Shown here: positions 1 to 11,802 of the stretch, piece by piece
Layout of the letters: the number at the start of each line of letters is the position of its first letter
Numbering within the stretch: the first letter of the stretch is position 1
Assembly (NCBI RefSeq): GCF_001752395.1
Contig: NZ_MKEK01000001.1
Span: 2,735,607 to 2,799,606 of the forward strand
Reading direction: 5' to 3'
DNA length: 64,000 bases
Source of the DNA: Rheinheimera salexigens
GTDB taxonomy: Bacteria; Pseudomonadota; Gammaproteobacteria; Enterobacterales; Alteromonadaceae
The notes under the pieces: model-generated
Database searches by the model: none
What the model was told of the DNA's origin: nothing
What the model saw: only the letters and a program-made list of their open reading frames with translations
Made by a program: the position numbers and the translations under genes

Positions 1-992
1 TCCGTGCTGAGTTTGGCAATAGTGCGGCCTTCATTGCGGCAATATTTAGCAATAAAGTGCTCGGCTAAAGGCACGATATCCTCAGCGCGCTCGGCTAAAG
101 CAGGCCAAGTTAATGGAAACACATTTAAGCGATAAAATAAGTCTTCACGAAATACGCCATCGGCCACCGCTTGTTTTAAATTGCGGTTACTGGTGGCGAG
201 TACACGAACGTCCAATTTAATGGTTTTACGGCCGCCTAAACGCTCAACTTCGCGCTCTTGTAACACCCGTAGCAACTTAGCTTGCAGGTTTAAATCCATC
301 TCGGTAATTTCATCTAACAAAATGGTGCCACGCTGGGCTTGTTCAAACTTACCTGGGCATGCTGCTATCGCGCCAGTAAAGGCGCCTTTTTCATAACCAA
401 ATAAAGTTGATTCCAACATACTCTCAGGAATGGCCGCGCAGTTTATGGCAATAAAAGGCCCTTGGTTTCGCTCAGATAATTGATGAATATAGCGCGCCAA
501 CACTTCCTTACCCGAGCCACTAGGGCCTAAAATCATCACGTTAGCATCGGTACGGGCCACACGGCCACACAACGTGAGTAACTGCTTACTACTTTCAGCC
601 GCAACAATCGGCTCTATAGTGGTTATGGCCTCAGCGCTAACATAGCGGCTAACAGTGTTGACCAATACTTCCGGTGAAAATGGCTTGGCTAGGTAATCAA
701 TAGCGCCTAAACGAATCGCTTCTACCGCCGCTTGCACGGTGGCATAGGCGGTCATAATTAATACCGGTATCTGTGGATAATGCTCACGTAAGGTTTTTAA
801 TAAGGTTAAGCCAGAAACACCGCCTAGCTGCACATCCGACACCACTAATTGAAATGGCTGCTGCTTTAACAATAATAGTGCCGCTTCAGCACTATCAACC
901 GCTTGCACCTGATAACTGGCTAACATTAACGTATCTTGCAATGCTTCGCGCAAACCAGCATCGTCTTCAACCACTAAAATTGTTTGTTTCAC
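1..992 (-). CDS. flrC: Flagellar two-component response regulator FlrC (3' end outside window)
   Basis: Sigma54-activating response regulator that, once phosphorylated by FlrB, switches on hook, basal-body and flagellin genes in polar-flagellate gammaproteobacteria. About 330 residues are visible. The receiver domain has the acidic pocket ED-D near residues 9-11, the phosphoacceptor Asp53 (VSDVQLGG) and the conserved Lys of LAKPF near residue 103. It is followed by an AAA+ domain with Walker A GPSGSGKE, the sigma54-contacting GAFTGA loop and a Walker B LLDEI. The C-terminal HTH lies beyond position 1. The start is GTG at 992, with GGAGG six bases upstream. It begins two bases after the flrB stop, so flrBC is one operon. 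Confidence 0.95.
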   Translation of the reverse strand, partial: MKQTILVVEDDAGLREALQDTLMLASYQVQAVDSAEAALLLLKQQPFQLVVSDVQLGGVSGLTLLKTLREHYPQIPVLIMTAYATVQAAVEAIRLGAIDYLAKPFSPEVLVNTVSRYVSAEAITTIEPIVAAESSKQLLTLCGRVARTDANVMILGPSGSGKEVLARYIHQLSERNQGPFIAINCAAIPESMLESTLFGYEKGAFTGAIAACPGKFEQAQRGTILLDEITEMDLNLQAKLLRVLQEREVERLGGRKTIKLDVRVLATSNRNLKQAVADGVFREDLFYRLNVFPLTWPALAERAEDIVPLAEHFIAKYCRNEGRTIAKLST

Positions 993-994
993 GC

Positions 995-2161
995 TTAGCC
1001 TCCACTCTGTTGCAGGTTAGCGGTTTGCATTGTTTCACTTGCTTGCATAGGCAAGGTTAATTCAAAGCAGGCCCCGCCTTGCTCGCTCGGTTTATAACAA
1101 ACAACACCATGATGTGAGTGAGCAACCGCTTGCACTACCGCCAGCCCAAGCCCAGTACCTGTCGATTTATTGGTAACAAAAGGCTCAAAAATTTGCGACT
1201 GAATGGCTTTGGCCACACCTGGGCCATTATCGGTTACAGCAATAACCAGACTATTAGGCTGTTCTCTTCTCTCAGTTATGCTTTCAGCTATGCTCAAACT
1301 AATCTGTGCTTGCTCAGGTTTAGCCTGCAAACTGTTTTGAATTAAATTTAAAATGGCGCCACTTAAGGCATTCATATTGCCAATTATGCAAGCTTGCGGT
1401 GCCGTTACCGTAACGGTTAACTGGGCATTAGCCGCGACCAAAATCGCATCGGCACTGGCTTGAATTGCCGTCACTAGCTCGGTAACACTAAAAGGCGCAA
1501 CGGCTTGAGAGGAATCTGAACGGGCAAATAACAGCATATCATTCACTTGCTGTTCTAAATCTTGCAGTCGTGATTGCAGTTTTTGCTGAAACTGCTGTTG
1601 AGTTTGCATAGTAATGCGTGGGTTAGCTAAATTTTGAGCATACAACATAGCGGCAGATAAAGGTGTGCGAATTTGATGGGCTAACGACGCCATCATTTTG
1701 CCTAAACTAGATAACCGCTGCAGATGACTTAACCGGCTTTGCAAAGCACGGGTTTCGGTTAAATCGGTCAGCATAATTAATTGCCCTGGTTGGGCTTGGC
1801 CAGAAGAAGCGGCAATGGCGCTAATGGCTAACTTAACCCTACGGCCATCTTTTAACGACACTTCTAAGCCATCATCACTACGTGGGCTAAAGCTGCGGGT
1901 AATTACATCTAACCAGCGCTCGCCAATTAACGGCTCACCTAATAAGTCTATTGCTGCCGCATTCGCTTGATACACGTAACCACGTTGGTCTAATAAAATA
2001 ACGGCCGCAGGTAACGCCTGCAATAAGGCATCAGCTTGATTATGCTCAGCGGTATCAACTGTGCCTTGTTCGCTATACCGAGAGGGTAATATACTTAAGC
2101 TAGCCGAAGGTAAGGTCGCGGTATAAAGGGATGAAAGAGCAAAAGCATTGGCCATAGTCAT
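995..2161 (-). CDS. flrB: Flagellar sensor histidine kinase FlrB
   Basis: Cytoplasmic histidine kinase partner of FlrC. A PAS-like segment lies near residues 45-75. The HisKA domain carries phosphoacceptor His162 in the motif LAHQIRTPLS, followed by a HATPase domain with N box NLIQNSLQA, G1 box DNGPGV and G2 box GTGLGLAV. No membrane segments are seen, as usual for FlrB/FleS. A longer in-frame reading starts at 2266, but it would run across the sigma54 promoter. ATG at 2161 has AAGG five bases upstream and is preferred (388 residues). ATG at 2155 is a less likely alternative. Confidence 0.92.
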   Translation of the reverse strand: MTMANAFALSSLYTATLPSASLSILPSRYSEQGTVDTAEHNQADALLQALPAAVILLDQRGYVYQANAAAIDLLGEPLIGERWLDVITRSFSPRSDDGLEVSLKDGRRVKLAISAIAASSGQAQPGQLIMLTDLTETRALQSRLSHLQRLSSLGKMMASLAHQIRTPLSAAMLYAQNLANPRITMQTQQQFQQKLQSRLQDLEQQVNDMLLFARSDSSQAVAPFSVTELVTAIQASADAILVAANAQLTVTVTAPQACIIGNMNALSGAILNLIQNSLQAKPEQAQISLSIAESITERREQPNSLVIAVTDNGPGVAKAIQSQIFEPFVTNKSTGTGLGLAVVQAVAHSHHGVVCYKPSEQGGACFELTLPMQASETMQTANLQQSGG

Positions 2162-2202
2162 AGCTACCTTAGAACAGTTAAACAATAACGTCCTATAGCT
2201 AA

Positions 2203-2218
2203 TGCAAGGTTCAAGCCA
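2203..2218 (-). promoter_or_regulatory. Sigma54 promoter of flrBC
   Basis: On the minus strand, TGGCTTG-N4-TTGCA matches the sigma54 -24/-12 consensus TGGCACG-N4-TTGCW with exact GG/GC spacing. It lies about 42 bases upstream of the preferred flrB start. This fits the known scheme in which FlrA activates flrBC with sigma54. Confidence 0.85.
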
Positions 2219-2264
2219 ACGCAAGATTGAATGTAAGCAATTGATTTTGAAGTAATTTACAACC

Positions 2265-2300
2265 AAAAAAGTCAGTATTCAACTGTCAAAATACTGACTT
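2265..2300 (-). terminator. Intrinsic terminator downstream of flrA
   Basis: The minus strand reads a stem AAGTCAGTAT/ATACTGACTT with a 12-base loop, followed by six T residues. It sits just after the flrA stop and before the flrBC promoter. flrA is therefore a separate transcription unit from flrBC. Confidence 0.8.
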
Positions 2301-2306
2301 ATAACG

Positions 2307-3827
2307 TTAGTCTTCTTTATTCAGATTATATTTACGCATTTTTTCCACCAAAGTGGTGCGGCGTAAACCTAAAACTTCTGCCGCTCGGGCCACCACATAT
2401 TCATGGCGATGTAATGCTAGCGAAATAAAATGGATCTCTAACTCGGCCAGATGCTCTTTTAAATCTAAACCGTTTTCGGGTAAATGCTTAATATTGCCAT
2501 TAGCATAAAATGATCCATTGCCGTTATTCTGCTCTAGCTCAGCATTTTCCGCAGCCTCTAAATCAGTGCCTTCGTCATCTTGGTCAAAATCGTCATCGTC
2601 AGATTGAAATAACGCATTCAGTAAGTCGCGCTCTTGCAAACTTTCCGGATATTCTGGTTGATAGCTTTCAACCTCTAAATGACGATACTTTAACGGTAAC
2701 TCGGCCACATCCACCACTTGCTCTGGATACATAATCACCATGCGTTCTAGTAAATTAGCTAATTCCCGCACATTACCCGGCCAAGGGTGTAACTTAAGGC
2801 TTTCAATGGCACGATCAGTAAATTTAACATTGGCCTTATTACGCAGTGCATTAACTTGTAATAACGCTTGAATTAGCAAACCTAAATCATCAGTTCGTTG
2901 TTGCAGTGACGGTGTTTCAATGGGAAACACATTTAAACGATAATATAAATCTTCACGAAAGCCACCATCAATAATCATCTGCTCTAGGTTGCGATGGGTA
3001 GCCGCAATGATGCGCACATCGGCTTTAATCACTTGAGTACCGCCGACCCGCTCATAGGTGCGTTCTTGCAATACACGTAACAGCTTTACTTGCATCGGCT
3101 GCGGCATATCGCCTATTTCATCTAAAAACAGTGTGCCACCTTGGGCTAACTCAAAACGACCTTTACGGGTAGAAATCGCGCCAGTAAAAGCACCTTTTTC
3201 ATGGCCAAACAATTCGCTCTCTAACAGCTCTGCCGGAATAGCACCGCAGTTAATGGGCACAAAAGGCCCCGCCTTACGATGAGATAATAAATGAATATTA
3301 CGCGCCACCACTTCTTTACCCGTGCCCGAGTCACCTAACACTAAAACGTTAGCTTCGGTTGCCGCGACTTGCTTAATTAAAAATCGTACCTGACGCATCG
3401 GCTCAGAATTACCGACCATACCATCAAACTGCACTTTACAGTCATGTTGGCGTTGGCGTGGCATTAAACGGTGATATAACTGACAGTCGCGTAATAACTG
3501 GGTTAAAGAGGCATAAGCAAAAGGATCGGTAAGCAACCCCACCACATTAGAAAATTGTAGTAACGGCTTTAAAGGCTCACCCAATAATAAAAACGCCACT
3601 GTCGGATAACGCTGAATAATCTCAGCATGCTGCTGTTCGGGTAATGCACCTAACAGCACCACAGCCGTAGCATCATCAGCCAGCTTTGACTTTAATGTAG
3701 CTAAGTCACAGCTTTGATGCGGCTCAGAAATAAAGTCTAGCACCGTACTTAAACGCTCAGCACGACCAGGCTGTTGATCAACAATATAAGTTATGGGGCT
3801 ATTAGACCTAGCGGGATTATTCGACAT
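2307..3827 (-). CDS. flrA: Master flagellar regulator FlrA (sigma54 activator)
   Basis: Top-level activator of polar flagellar genes (FlrA/FleQ family), 506 residues. The N-terminal receiver-like FleQ domain spans about residues 10-120. The AAA+ domain has Walker A GDSGTGKE (165-172), the sigma54-contact loop GAFTGA (212-217) and Walker B FLDEIGD. A Fis-type HTH ends the protein ([20 protein letters not shown]). Between the AAA+ domain and the HTH is a long acidic and Asn-rich linker (about 408-450, containing DDDD and DQDDEG). It is transcribed alone: a terminator follows it, and a probable sigma70 promoter with an overlapping inverted repeat precedes it. Confidence 0.95.
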   Translation of the reverse strand: MSNNPARSNSPITYIVDQQPGRAERLSTVLDFISEPHQSCDLATLKSKLADDATAVVLLGALPEQQHAEIIQRYPTVAFLLLGEPLKPLLQFSNVVGLLTDPFAYASLTQLLRDCQLYHRLMPRQRQHDCKVQFDGMVGNSEPMRQVRFLIKQVAATEANVLVLGDSGTGKEVVARNIHLLSHRKAGPFVPINCGAIPAELLESELFGHEKGAFTGAISTRKGRFELAQGGTLFLDEIGDMPQPMQVKLLRVLQERTYERVGGTQVIKADVRIIAATHRNLEQMIIDGGFREDLYYRLNVFPIETPSLQQRTDDLGLLIQALLQVNALRNKANVKFTDRAIESLKLHPWPGNVRELANLLERMVIMYPEQVVDVAELPLKYRHLEVESYQPEYPESLQERDLLNALFQSDDDDFDQDDEGTDLEAAENAELEQNNGNGSFYANGNIKHLPENGLDLKEHLAELEIHFISLALHRHEYVVARAAEVLGLRRTTLVEKMRKYNLNKED

Positions 3828-6362
<2,535 letters not shown>

Positions 6363-6366
<4 letters not shown>

Positions 6367-7406
6367 CTTTCAAAGCAATCCCAATTGGTCGGCTTGTTCT
6401 GTTGCACGGCAGCTTTAAGCCGACGACCAATTAGCTGATGATAATATTTTGGTGCTAAACCAAAACCAGGCCTAACACTGCGAATATGTTCTTCAGTAAT
6501 CGTTGTGCCGGCGGCTAAATCTGCTACAAAATACAAAGAACGCCTAAATTTAACATGGCCTTGCTCACTACTTTGCCGCGCATAACTTACTTGGCCTAAC
6601 GCTTGCCACGCTGTTTTCACGTCTCGACATAGAGCCTGTAGATCTTTGGGTTCTAAAGAAAAGCTATCGTCAGCTCCGCCACCATTGCGATCTAAGGTGA
6701 CGTGTTTTTCAATAATACTGGCTCCCATCGCGATACTAGTAATAGCCGTCACATTATCTATAGTATGATCTGATAATCCGGTTAAAATATTAAATTGTTG
6801 CTGCATATCAGCAATTGTTCGTAGATTATAGTCTGCCGCGGGTGCTGGATAACCACTGACGCAATGCAAAATTGCTAACTGTTTACAACCGCCTTCACGA
6901 GCGGCTGCAATTGCTTCTGCAATTTCTTCTGCATTTGCCATACCCGTTGAGATTATCATCGGTTTGCCAGTTTGCGCTATATAACGAATTAATGGTAAGT
7001 CTACCGCTTCAAAAGATGCGACTTTGTAAGCGGGAGCATTAAGCTGCTCCAATAGATCTACTGCCGTCGTATCAAAAGGAGAACTAAATATCGTGATACC
7101 AATTTGATGGGCATACTCAAATAGCGGTTTATGCCAATGCCATGGCATTTGAGCCTGTTGATATAGCTCATAAAGGTTTCGGCCATCCCATAACCCACCA
7201 CGGATCATAAAGTCTTCAGAATTAGCATTTAAAGTTATGGTATCCGCAGTATAACTTTGTAGCTTAACAGCATCGGCACCGGCTTGTTTTGCCGCCAAAA
7301 TAATTTGTTTTGCTCGCTCAATACTACCATTATGATTGGCAGACATTTCAGCAATAATATAAGGTGGCTGCTCAGTAGAAATCTCCCTGCCATTAATAAT
7401 GAACAT
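6363..7406 (-). CDS. pseI: Pseudaminic acid synthase PseI (NeuB family)
   Basis: Condenses 6-deoxy-AltdiNAc with phosphoenolpyruvate to give the nonulosonate pseudaminic acid. 347 residues: a TIM-barrel NeuB domain (about 15-260, with EMSANHNG, ADAVKLQSY and GLSDHT motifs) followed by a C-terminal SAF antifreeze-like domain (about 285-345). It is the last gene of the minus-strand set and overlaps the upstream FAD-oxidoreductase gene by 14 bases. ATG 7406 has GAGGG seven bases upstream. NeuB homologues for legionaminic or sialic acid are similar, but the co-located pseB, pseC, pseF and pseG support the Pse assignment. Confidence 0.92.
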
Positions 7407-8751
7407 GCAAATCCCTCTTTGTTGTTGCAGTTACAGTTTGCAGTGCCGATAAATAAGTATCATCTAAAACATCGGTCATAAAAAACAATTCAGGTTTAGC
7501 TCTGCCCATAAAAATCACACTTGGATTAGCTTTTTTTACTTGTTCAAACTGAATTAATCGCTGTTGCTCGCTGCCGACTAAAGGAACAGGAAAACCTGAA
7601 CTCTGGCCACTAGTACCAACATGCTGCAAACTTGCTTCAATGCTAAACAGCCCCATTTTTTTGATTTCATTAATAATTAATTCTGCACATGGTATCTGCG
7701 TAGGCTCATGGATAACTTCAACACTACACCGATAATCTGCATTCTGCTCTGCTGCTTGTATATTGCTATATAAGGTTACACGATAACTATTAAACGACGC
7801 TTGGTGACAATACACATAGTGACATTCAGTTGATGGCGGAGCGTCACTAATATAATGTAAAATACTTATAGCACGAGTTTGCGGGCGAGTTTGCGTAACA
7901 TTATTTAAGCCACTATAAACAGGAATTGTCCAGATCACCTTTTTAGTCTTAATCTGGTTATTACTCTGTAACGTAATCAGCTGACCATCATCAACTTCTG
8001 TACATTTCTTTATGCGTTCAGAGAATAAAAACTGGCCGCCTCTTTGGCTAATTTGTTGCTGTAACAGCTTTATCCAGTTACCCACCCCCTGTTGCTGATT
8101 AGGATAGTACCACCTGCTTTGCCGGGGCATTTCTAGATCATCAGTAAAAGCTAAAACTTTATCTAAATGCTTTATTTTTTTTAAATTAATACTGAGTTGC
8201 CGCTTGCCATAAATTAATCGATTTAAACCATAGTATTTTAATGCTGATGCACACAGCTCTGTTAACGATTGATTCGTCAACTTTTTCATTAAAGGTGCAA
8301 AGACGTTGTTAGTTACAGCTTGGCCATAATGATGATGTAAATAATGCTCAAGGTTTCCAGCTTCAAAGACGCTGTCATTTGTATGCAGCAATTCCAATAA
8401 TGCCACATAAATCAAGCCATCATCATGGCTTAAATCAGGAAATTGCGAGCGCTCATTAAACTGTTGATTGAAATAGTTCCCCACTTTTAAAAAGCTTAGT
8501 TGATGCCAGTTTTTACATAACTCGGCAGGGAAAAGTAACTGGTTCAGCTCTGGGTAACGGCTTTGCTCAGGGATATGAGTTCCAAAATCAAACTGCATAT
8601 TAGCAAAAGATTCTGAACGTAATAAACCACCTGCAGTATCGGCACTATCGACTAAGGTAACTTTCGCTTTAGGCGTTTTAGCTAAAATGGTTAATGCTGC
8701 AGTCAAACCTGAGATACCCGCACCCACAATTAGGTAATCAACATTTTGCAT
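7393..8751 (-). CDS. FAD-dependent amine-oxidase-like oxidoreductase
   Basis: 452 residues with an N-terminal Rossmann FAD site (VGAGISGLTAAL, residues 9-20) followed by the DSADTAGGL segment, as in flavin amine oxidases, protoporphyrinogen oxidase-like and UDP-galactopyranose mutase-like proteins. No signal peptide or membrane segment is seen, so it is probably cytoplasmic. It lies between wbqC-like and pseI genes and overlaps pseI, so it is probably made with the glycosylation enzymes. Its substrate is not known. A role in tailoring the nonulosonate or a substituent on it is inference from context only. The start is supported by GGAG nine bases upstream. Confidence 0.75.
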   Translation of the reverse strand: MQNVDYLIVGAGISGLTAALTILAKTPKAKVTLVDSADTAGGLLRSESFANMQFDFGTHIPEQSRYPELNQLLFPAELCKNWHQLSFLKVGNYFNQQFNERSQFPDLSHDDGLIYVALLELLHTNDSVFEAGNLEHYLHHHYGQAVTNNVFAPLMKKLTNQSLTELCASALKYYGLNRLIYGKRQLSINLKKIKHLDKVLAFTDDLEMPRQSRWYYPNQQQGVGNWIKLLQQQISQRGGQFLFSERIKKCTEVDDGQLITLQSNNQIKTKKVIWTIPVYSGLNNVTQTRPQTRAISILHYISDAPPSTECHYVYCHQASFNSYRVTLYSNIQAAEQNADYRCSVEVIHEPTQIPCAELIINEIKKMGLFSIEASLQHVGTSGQSSGFPVPLVGSEQQRLIQFEQVKKANPSVIFMGRAKPELFFMTDVLDDTYLSALQTVTATTKRDLHVHY

Positions 8752-8768
8752 TCAATATCACTCCTGCG

Positions 8769-9464
8769 TTAGCTCAGTAACTGCAATAACTTAGCATCAA
8801 ATCCTTGATGACAAACTGCATCAGGCCATGCCAAATGACTAATAAAACCCTGCCCTTTTTGTTGGTACTCTGGATGAACCCACTGTTGATATTTTAATTC
8901 AATTTCTAGGTCTGCAAAGCGACTAGCTTCTTGCTCTAAATAAATACGGGAGCCTTGATTAGCATAATAGCAATCAGCATCCAACTGCTGCAGGATCTGT
9001 AATAACAAATCAGTTTTACTGCCAGAAACGTTTAATTCTGAAGCTCTAAGCAACTGAGTTTTTATACCCATTTTCTGGCAGAAAGCACGGATTAAAGCAA
9101 TGTTTAAATCAGCCAGTTTATCGAACTCTTGATCAAACACCGCTTGCAAAAGCTGCTGCACCTCTTTTAGGTAAGGCGTTTTACCTAAATAAGTTGAAAT
9201 TGAATTGAGATGCTTACGTTGCCAATTTAAACCTTGCTGAGCTAATTTTATATCTTGAATCTTTGCACCCAACGAATGTGACTGAATTGGTACTGATAAC
9301 CAAATCAACTGATCTTGATGATCTTTAATTCTATTACGGGATTGCCAAGATTGCTTTTCAAATTGGACAGTGTCTAAAAACACAAAACTATCAACTTGAG
9401 CTATTTGCTGGAAGTAACCTAACCAAGGTAGATAAGTAGGTTGACTAATAGCGACTTTAATCAT
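8769..9464 (-). CDS. WbqC-like family protein
   Basis: 231 residues beginning with the family hallmark ISQPTYLPWLGYF and including the SRNRIK segment typical of the WbqC-like family. Members occur in O-antigen, capsule and flagellin-glycosylation clusters, but their reaction is not established. Its start overlaps the end of the methyltransferase gene by eight bases, and the FAD oxidoreductase gene begins 17 bases downstream. Placement inside the pse operon suggests it adds or prepares a substituent on the nonulosonate. This is inference. Confidence 0.82.
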   Translation of the reverse strand: MIKVAISQPTYLPWLGYFQQIAQVDSFVFLDTVQFEKQSWQSRNRIKDHQDQLIWLSVPIQSHSLGAKIQDIKLAQQGLNWQRKHLNSISTYLGKTPYLKEVQQLLQAVFDQEFDKLADLNIALIRAFCQKMGIKTQLLRASELNVSGSKTDLLLQILQQLDADCYYANQGSRIYLEQEASRFADLEIELKYQQWVHPEYQQKGQGFISHLAWPDAVCHQGFDAKLLQLLS

Positions 9465-10125
9465 AATTGTTCTTACGAGGTAAAATAGCAGTTTGCTTTA
9501 AATAACAACTAAACTCAAATGGAACCACACCAGGTTTAATTTCATAATCATGACGCAAGGCAATTAAAGGGGTGATATTTTCTTTACAGTAAGTGAAAAC
9601 AACACTGGGATCGAAGTAATATAAGTTCGATGCCTTAAAATCGACGTAAGTGCTTAAACAATTAAAAGCGAGCCCTTGGCGGCATAAAGGAAATAATATT
9701 TTGAGTACTTTCTGCATAAACTGCTGATTATGTTCAATATCGTTATTAAAAACGCCACTGATAAAAATTAGGTCAAAAGTTTCTGTTACTGTTGATTGCA
9801 GAATATTGCGCTGCTCAAATCGAGCTTCAGGATGGTGCTGCCTAGCAAGTTGTAATAATTGAGGGGAAATATCATAGCCAACATACTCTCCAGTAAATCC
9901 CTGCTGTTTAAGGTATGCAAATAAATGCCCAGCTCCACAGCCAAAATCCAATATTTTTTTATGTTTAAAGTCAGGGAAACCCTGTAATAAAACCTCAAAA
10001 CGTCGCTGCTGGGTATCACTACTACTTTGCTGAACAGCATGATGTGAATATCCATGGCTCGTCGCTAATTCATCATAATGCTTAGATAAGCTCTGTAACT
10101 GGTGTTCTAAAAAGTCATCAGTCAT
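9457..10125 (-). CDS. Class I SAM-dependent methyltransferase
   Basis: 222 residues with a class I methyltransferase motif I (ILDFGCGAGHLF, about residues 57-68), motif II YVGYDIS and motif IV FDLIFISGV. Substrate unknown. It is sandwiched between pseG (two bases) and the wbqC-like gene (overlap). A sugar or acyl-group methyltransferase acting on the flagellin glycan is plausible from context. It is not the missing PseH acetyltransferase, because it carries a clear SAM motif and no GNAT motif. Confidence 0.8.
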   Translation of the reverse strand: MTDDFLEHQLQSLSKHYDELATSHGYSHHAVQQSSSDTQQRRFEVLLQGFPDFKHKKILDFGCGAGHLFAYLKQQGFTGEYVGYDISPQLLQLARQHHPEARFEQRNILQSTVTETFDLIFISGVFNNDIEHNQQFMQKVLKILFPLCRQGLAFNCLSTYVDFKASNLYYFDPSVVFTYCKENITPLIALRHDYEIKPGVVPFEFSCYLKQTAILPRKNNYD

Positions 10126-10127
10126 AT

Positions 10128-11096
10128 TTACTGTCCATTAAAGCATGCTAAGGCAAAGGTCGCTGCATTTTCAGCAGAGCCTTCAGAAAAAATTTGAGTA
10201 CAAGCTACACTTGCAGCTAAACGTTGCGACTTTGAATCAATTAGTCCCGTTAATTGTACACACAAATCTTGCTGACAAATGTCATTACTTGATCCTAAAT
10301 TAAAACAAAGCCCAGCTCGACTAAACTGTATAGTTTCTGCTAGTTCGGCCTTTGTTAATGAAATTACCGCTGCCGGTCGCCCCAAATAAGCACATTCATA
10401 CTTGGCTAAACCTCCACTGGTAATACAAAAGTCCGCCCAGCCATATAACTGATCGACTTGTGGCGTGGCAGCGATAAACTTATAAGGCAGTGTCATACCA
10501 ACTGGTGGCTTACCCACTATCTTAATTTGTAAATTTAAATCAAGGCTATATAACAAGTCGGCAATTCGAATACCTACCTTATCCACATCACCACTGCCAA
10601 TCATAATTAGTATTTTTTTTATATTGCTAACCGTATCGACAAGTTTCAACTCAGAGATTGCCGGATGCGGTAAGTAGTACTTTAAACCTAAAGCCTGATG
10701 CTGAGCGCCTTTAATCAGATAATCATAATCCATCGCAGCCAAAGTAAAGTTAAGCACGCCTTGTACAGGATAAGCACCATGTTGGCAAAAATCATCAATC
10801 AATACATAATGATGCTCGGTTGGTAATTTTGTTGGTTCAAAACAGTAACTATCAATTATAATCGCACTTGCTTGCTGAAGTTGTAGTACTCTTTGCTCTA
10901 TTGAGGCTTTATTTAGTTGTAAATTAACTCCGAAATATTCAGCAAAACCTTGCGCAGTTCCACTATAGTCGCCGACAAAAATAACCTTGATATTCTCTTG
11001 AATTAAAGCTTTTGCCAAAGCAATGCAACGCAGAAAATGCCCCATACCACTTTTTTCGTTAGCATCACATAAAAAATATATTAATTTAGTTTTCAT
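10128..11096 (-). CDS. pseG: UDP-2,4-diacetamido-2,4,6-trideoxy-beta-L-altropyranose hydrolase
   Basis: Removes UDP from the PseH product to give 6-deoxy-AltdiNAc, the PseI substrate. GT-B-like fold, about 322 residues. The N-terminal motif SGMGHFLRC contains the catalytic His typical of PseG, and the C-terminal half has the nucleotide-binding segments MIGSGDVDK and TSGGLAKYE. An upstream TTG would add three residues, but ATG at 11096 is the natural start and overlaps the pseF end by 11 bases. Unlike some PseG proteins, no acetyltransferase domain is fused to it. Confidence 0.9.
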   Translation of the reverse strand: MKTKLIYFLCDANEKSGMGHFLRCIALAKALIQENIKVIFVGDYSGTAQGFAEYFGVNLQLNKASIEQRVLQLQQASAIIIDSYCFEPTKLPTEHHYVLIDDFCQHGAYPVQGVLNFTLAAMDYDYLIKGAQHQALGLKYYLPHPAISELKLVDTVSNIKKILIMIGSGDVDKVGIRIADLLYSLDLNLQIKIVGKPPVGMTLPYKFIAATPQVDQLYGWADFCITSGGLAKYECAYLGRPAAVISLTKAELAETIQFSRAGLCFNLGSSNDICQQDLCVQLTGLIDSKSQRLAASVACTQIFSEGSAENAATFALACFNGQ

Positions 11097-11802
11097 TTTC
11101 AGCAATGGCTATTTTTGCTAATTTTGTTAGCTGGCTAAAAACCAACTCTGCATATTTCCAGTCTTCTGGTGTATCAATGTCGTGGGCTAAATAGCGCGGA
11201 ACAGTTAGTCCCCTCACATCTTGGGCATAAAAGGCTTTAGGACTTAACCAAGCCGCAGCAGTACCAAGATAAAACTGACCAATATCATGATAGTGCGTTG
11301 CACAATCTTGGGTACGACTATTTTCATTCTCATTTTGTAGTAACTGTAATCGACCTTGTAGATCTAAATTGAGCGCACGTGCTAATGGACAACTAAATTC
11401 AGTTACAGGCATAACAAAGTCAGCCCCGGTTTGCTGTAATAGTTCAAATGCAGCTTGTAGAACAGTAGCTTGAATAAAAGCTGCTGTAGGATAAATACAG
11501 CACACCTGGTTTGAAGTAGCCAAATTTAATCTTGTGATGGCATCTTGTATAACTGGCACGGTTGCAGAATGATCATCCGCTAAGCTGCTTGGCCTGATAA
11601 ACGGCACCTCAGCGCCACACTGTTCAGCTATGGCTGCAATTTCGCTATCATCTGTTGATACGATTATGCGCTCAAATAATCCAGAGTTAATAGCAGCAGT
11701 AATAGGCCAGCTAAGCATCGGTTGACCACAAAAGTCTTTAATGTTTTTTCTCGGAATACGTTTGCTACCGCCGCGAGCTGGAATTATTGCAACTTTCACC
11801 AT
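11086..11802 (-). CDS. pseF: Pseudaminic acid cytidylyltransferase
   Basis: Activates pseudaminic acid with CTP to CMP-Pse, the donor for flagellin glycosylation. 238 residues of the NeuA/KdsB-like family. The N-terminal nucleotide-binding motif IPARGGSKRIPRKN (7-20) is followed by IVSTDD and the C-terminal DIDTPEDW metal-binding motif. The start overlaps the maf stop as TAATG, and the 3' end overlaps pseG. The order maf-pseF-pseG supports a role in flagellin modification. Confidence 0.93.
   Translation of the reverse strand: MVKVAIIPARGGSKRIPRKNIKDFCGQPMLSWPITAAINSGLFERIIVSTDDSEIAAIAEQCGAEVPFIRPSSLADDHSATVPVIQDAITRLNLATSNQVCCIYPTAAFIQATVLQAAFELLQQTGADFVMPVTEFSCPLARALNLDLQGRLQLLQNENENSRTQDCATHYHDIGQFYLGTAAAWLSPKAFYAQDVRGLTVPRYLAHDIDTPEDWKYAELVFSQLTKLAKIAIAENEN

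Noticed and set aside
2162..2266. N-terminal extension of FlrB by 35 residues
   Set aside because: It would include the sigma54 promoter as coding sequence and has no ribosome binding site; ATG 2161 has AAGG at good distance.
9786..10055. 89-codon reading frame inside the methyltransferase region
   Set aside because: Shadow frame of a well-supported gene with a SAM-binding motif; no independent features.
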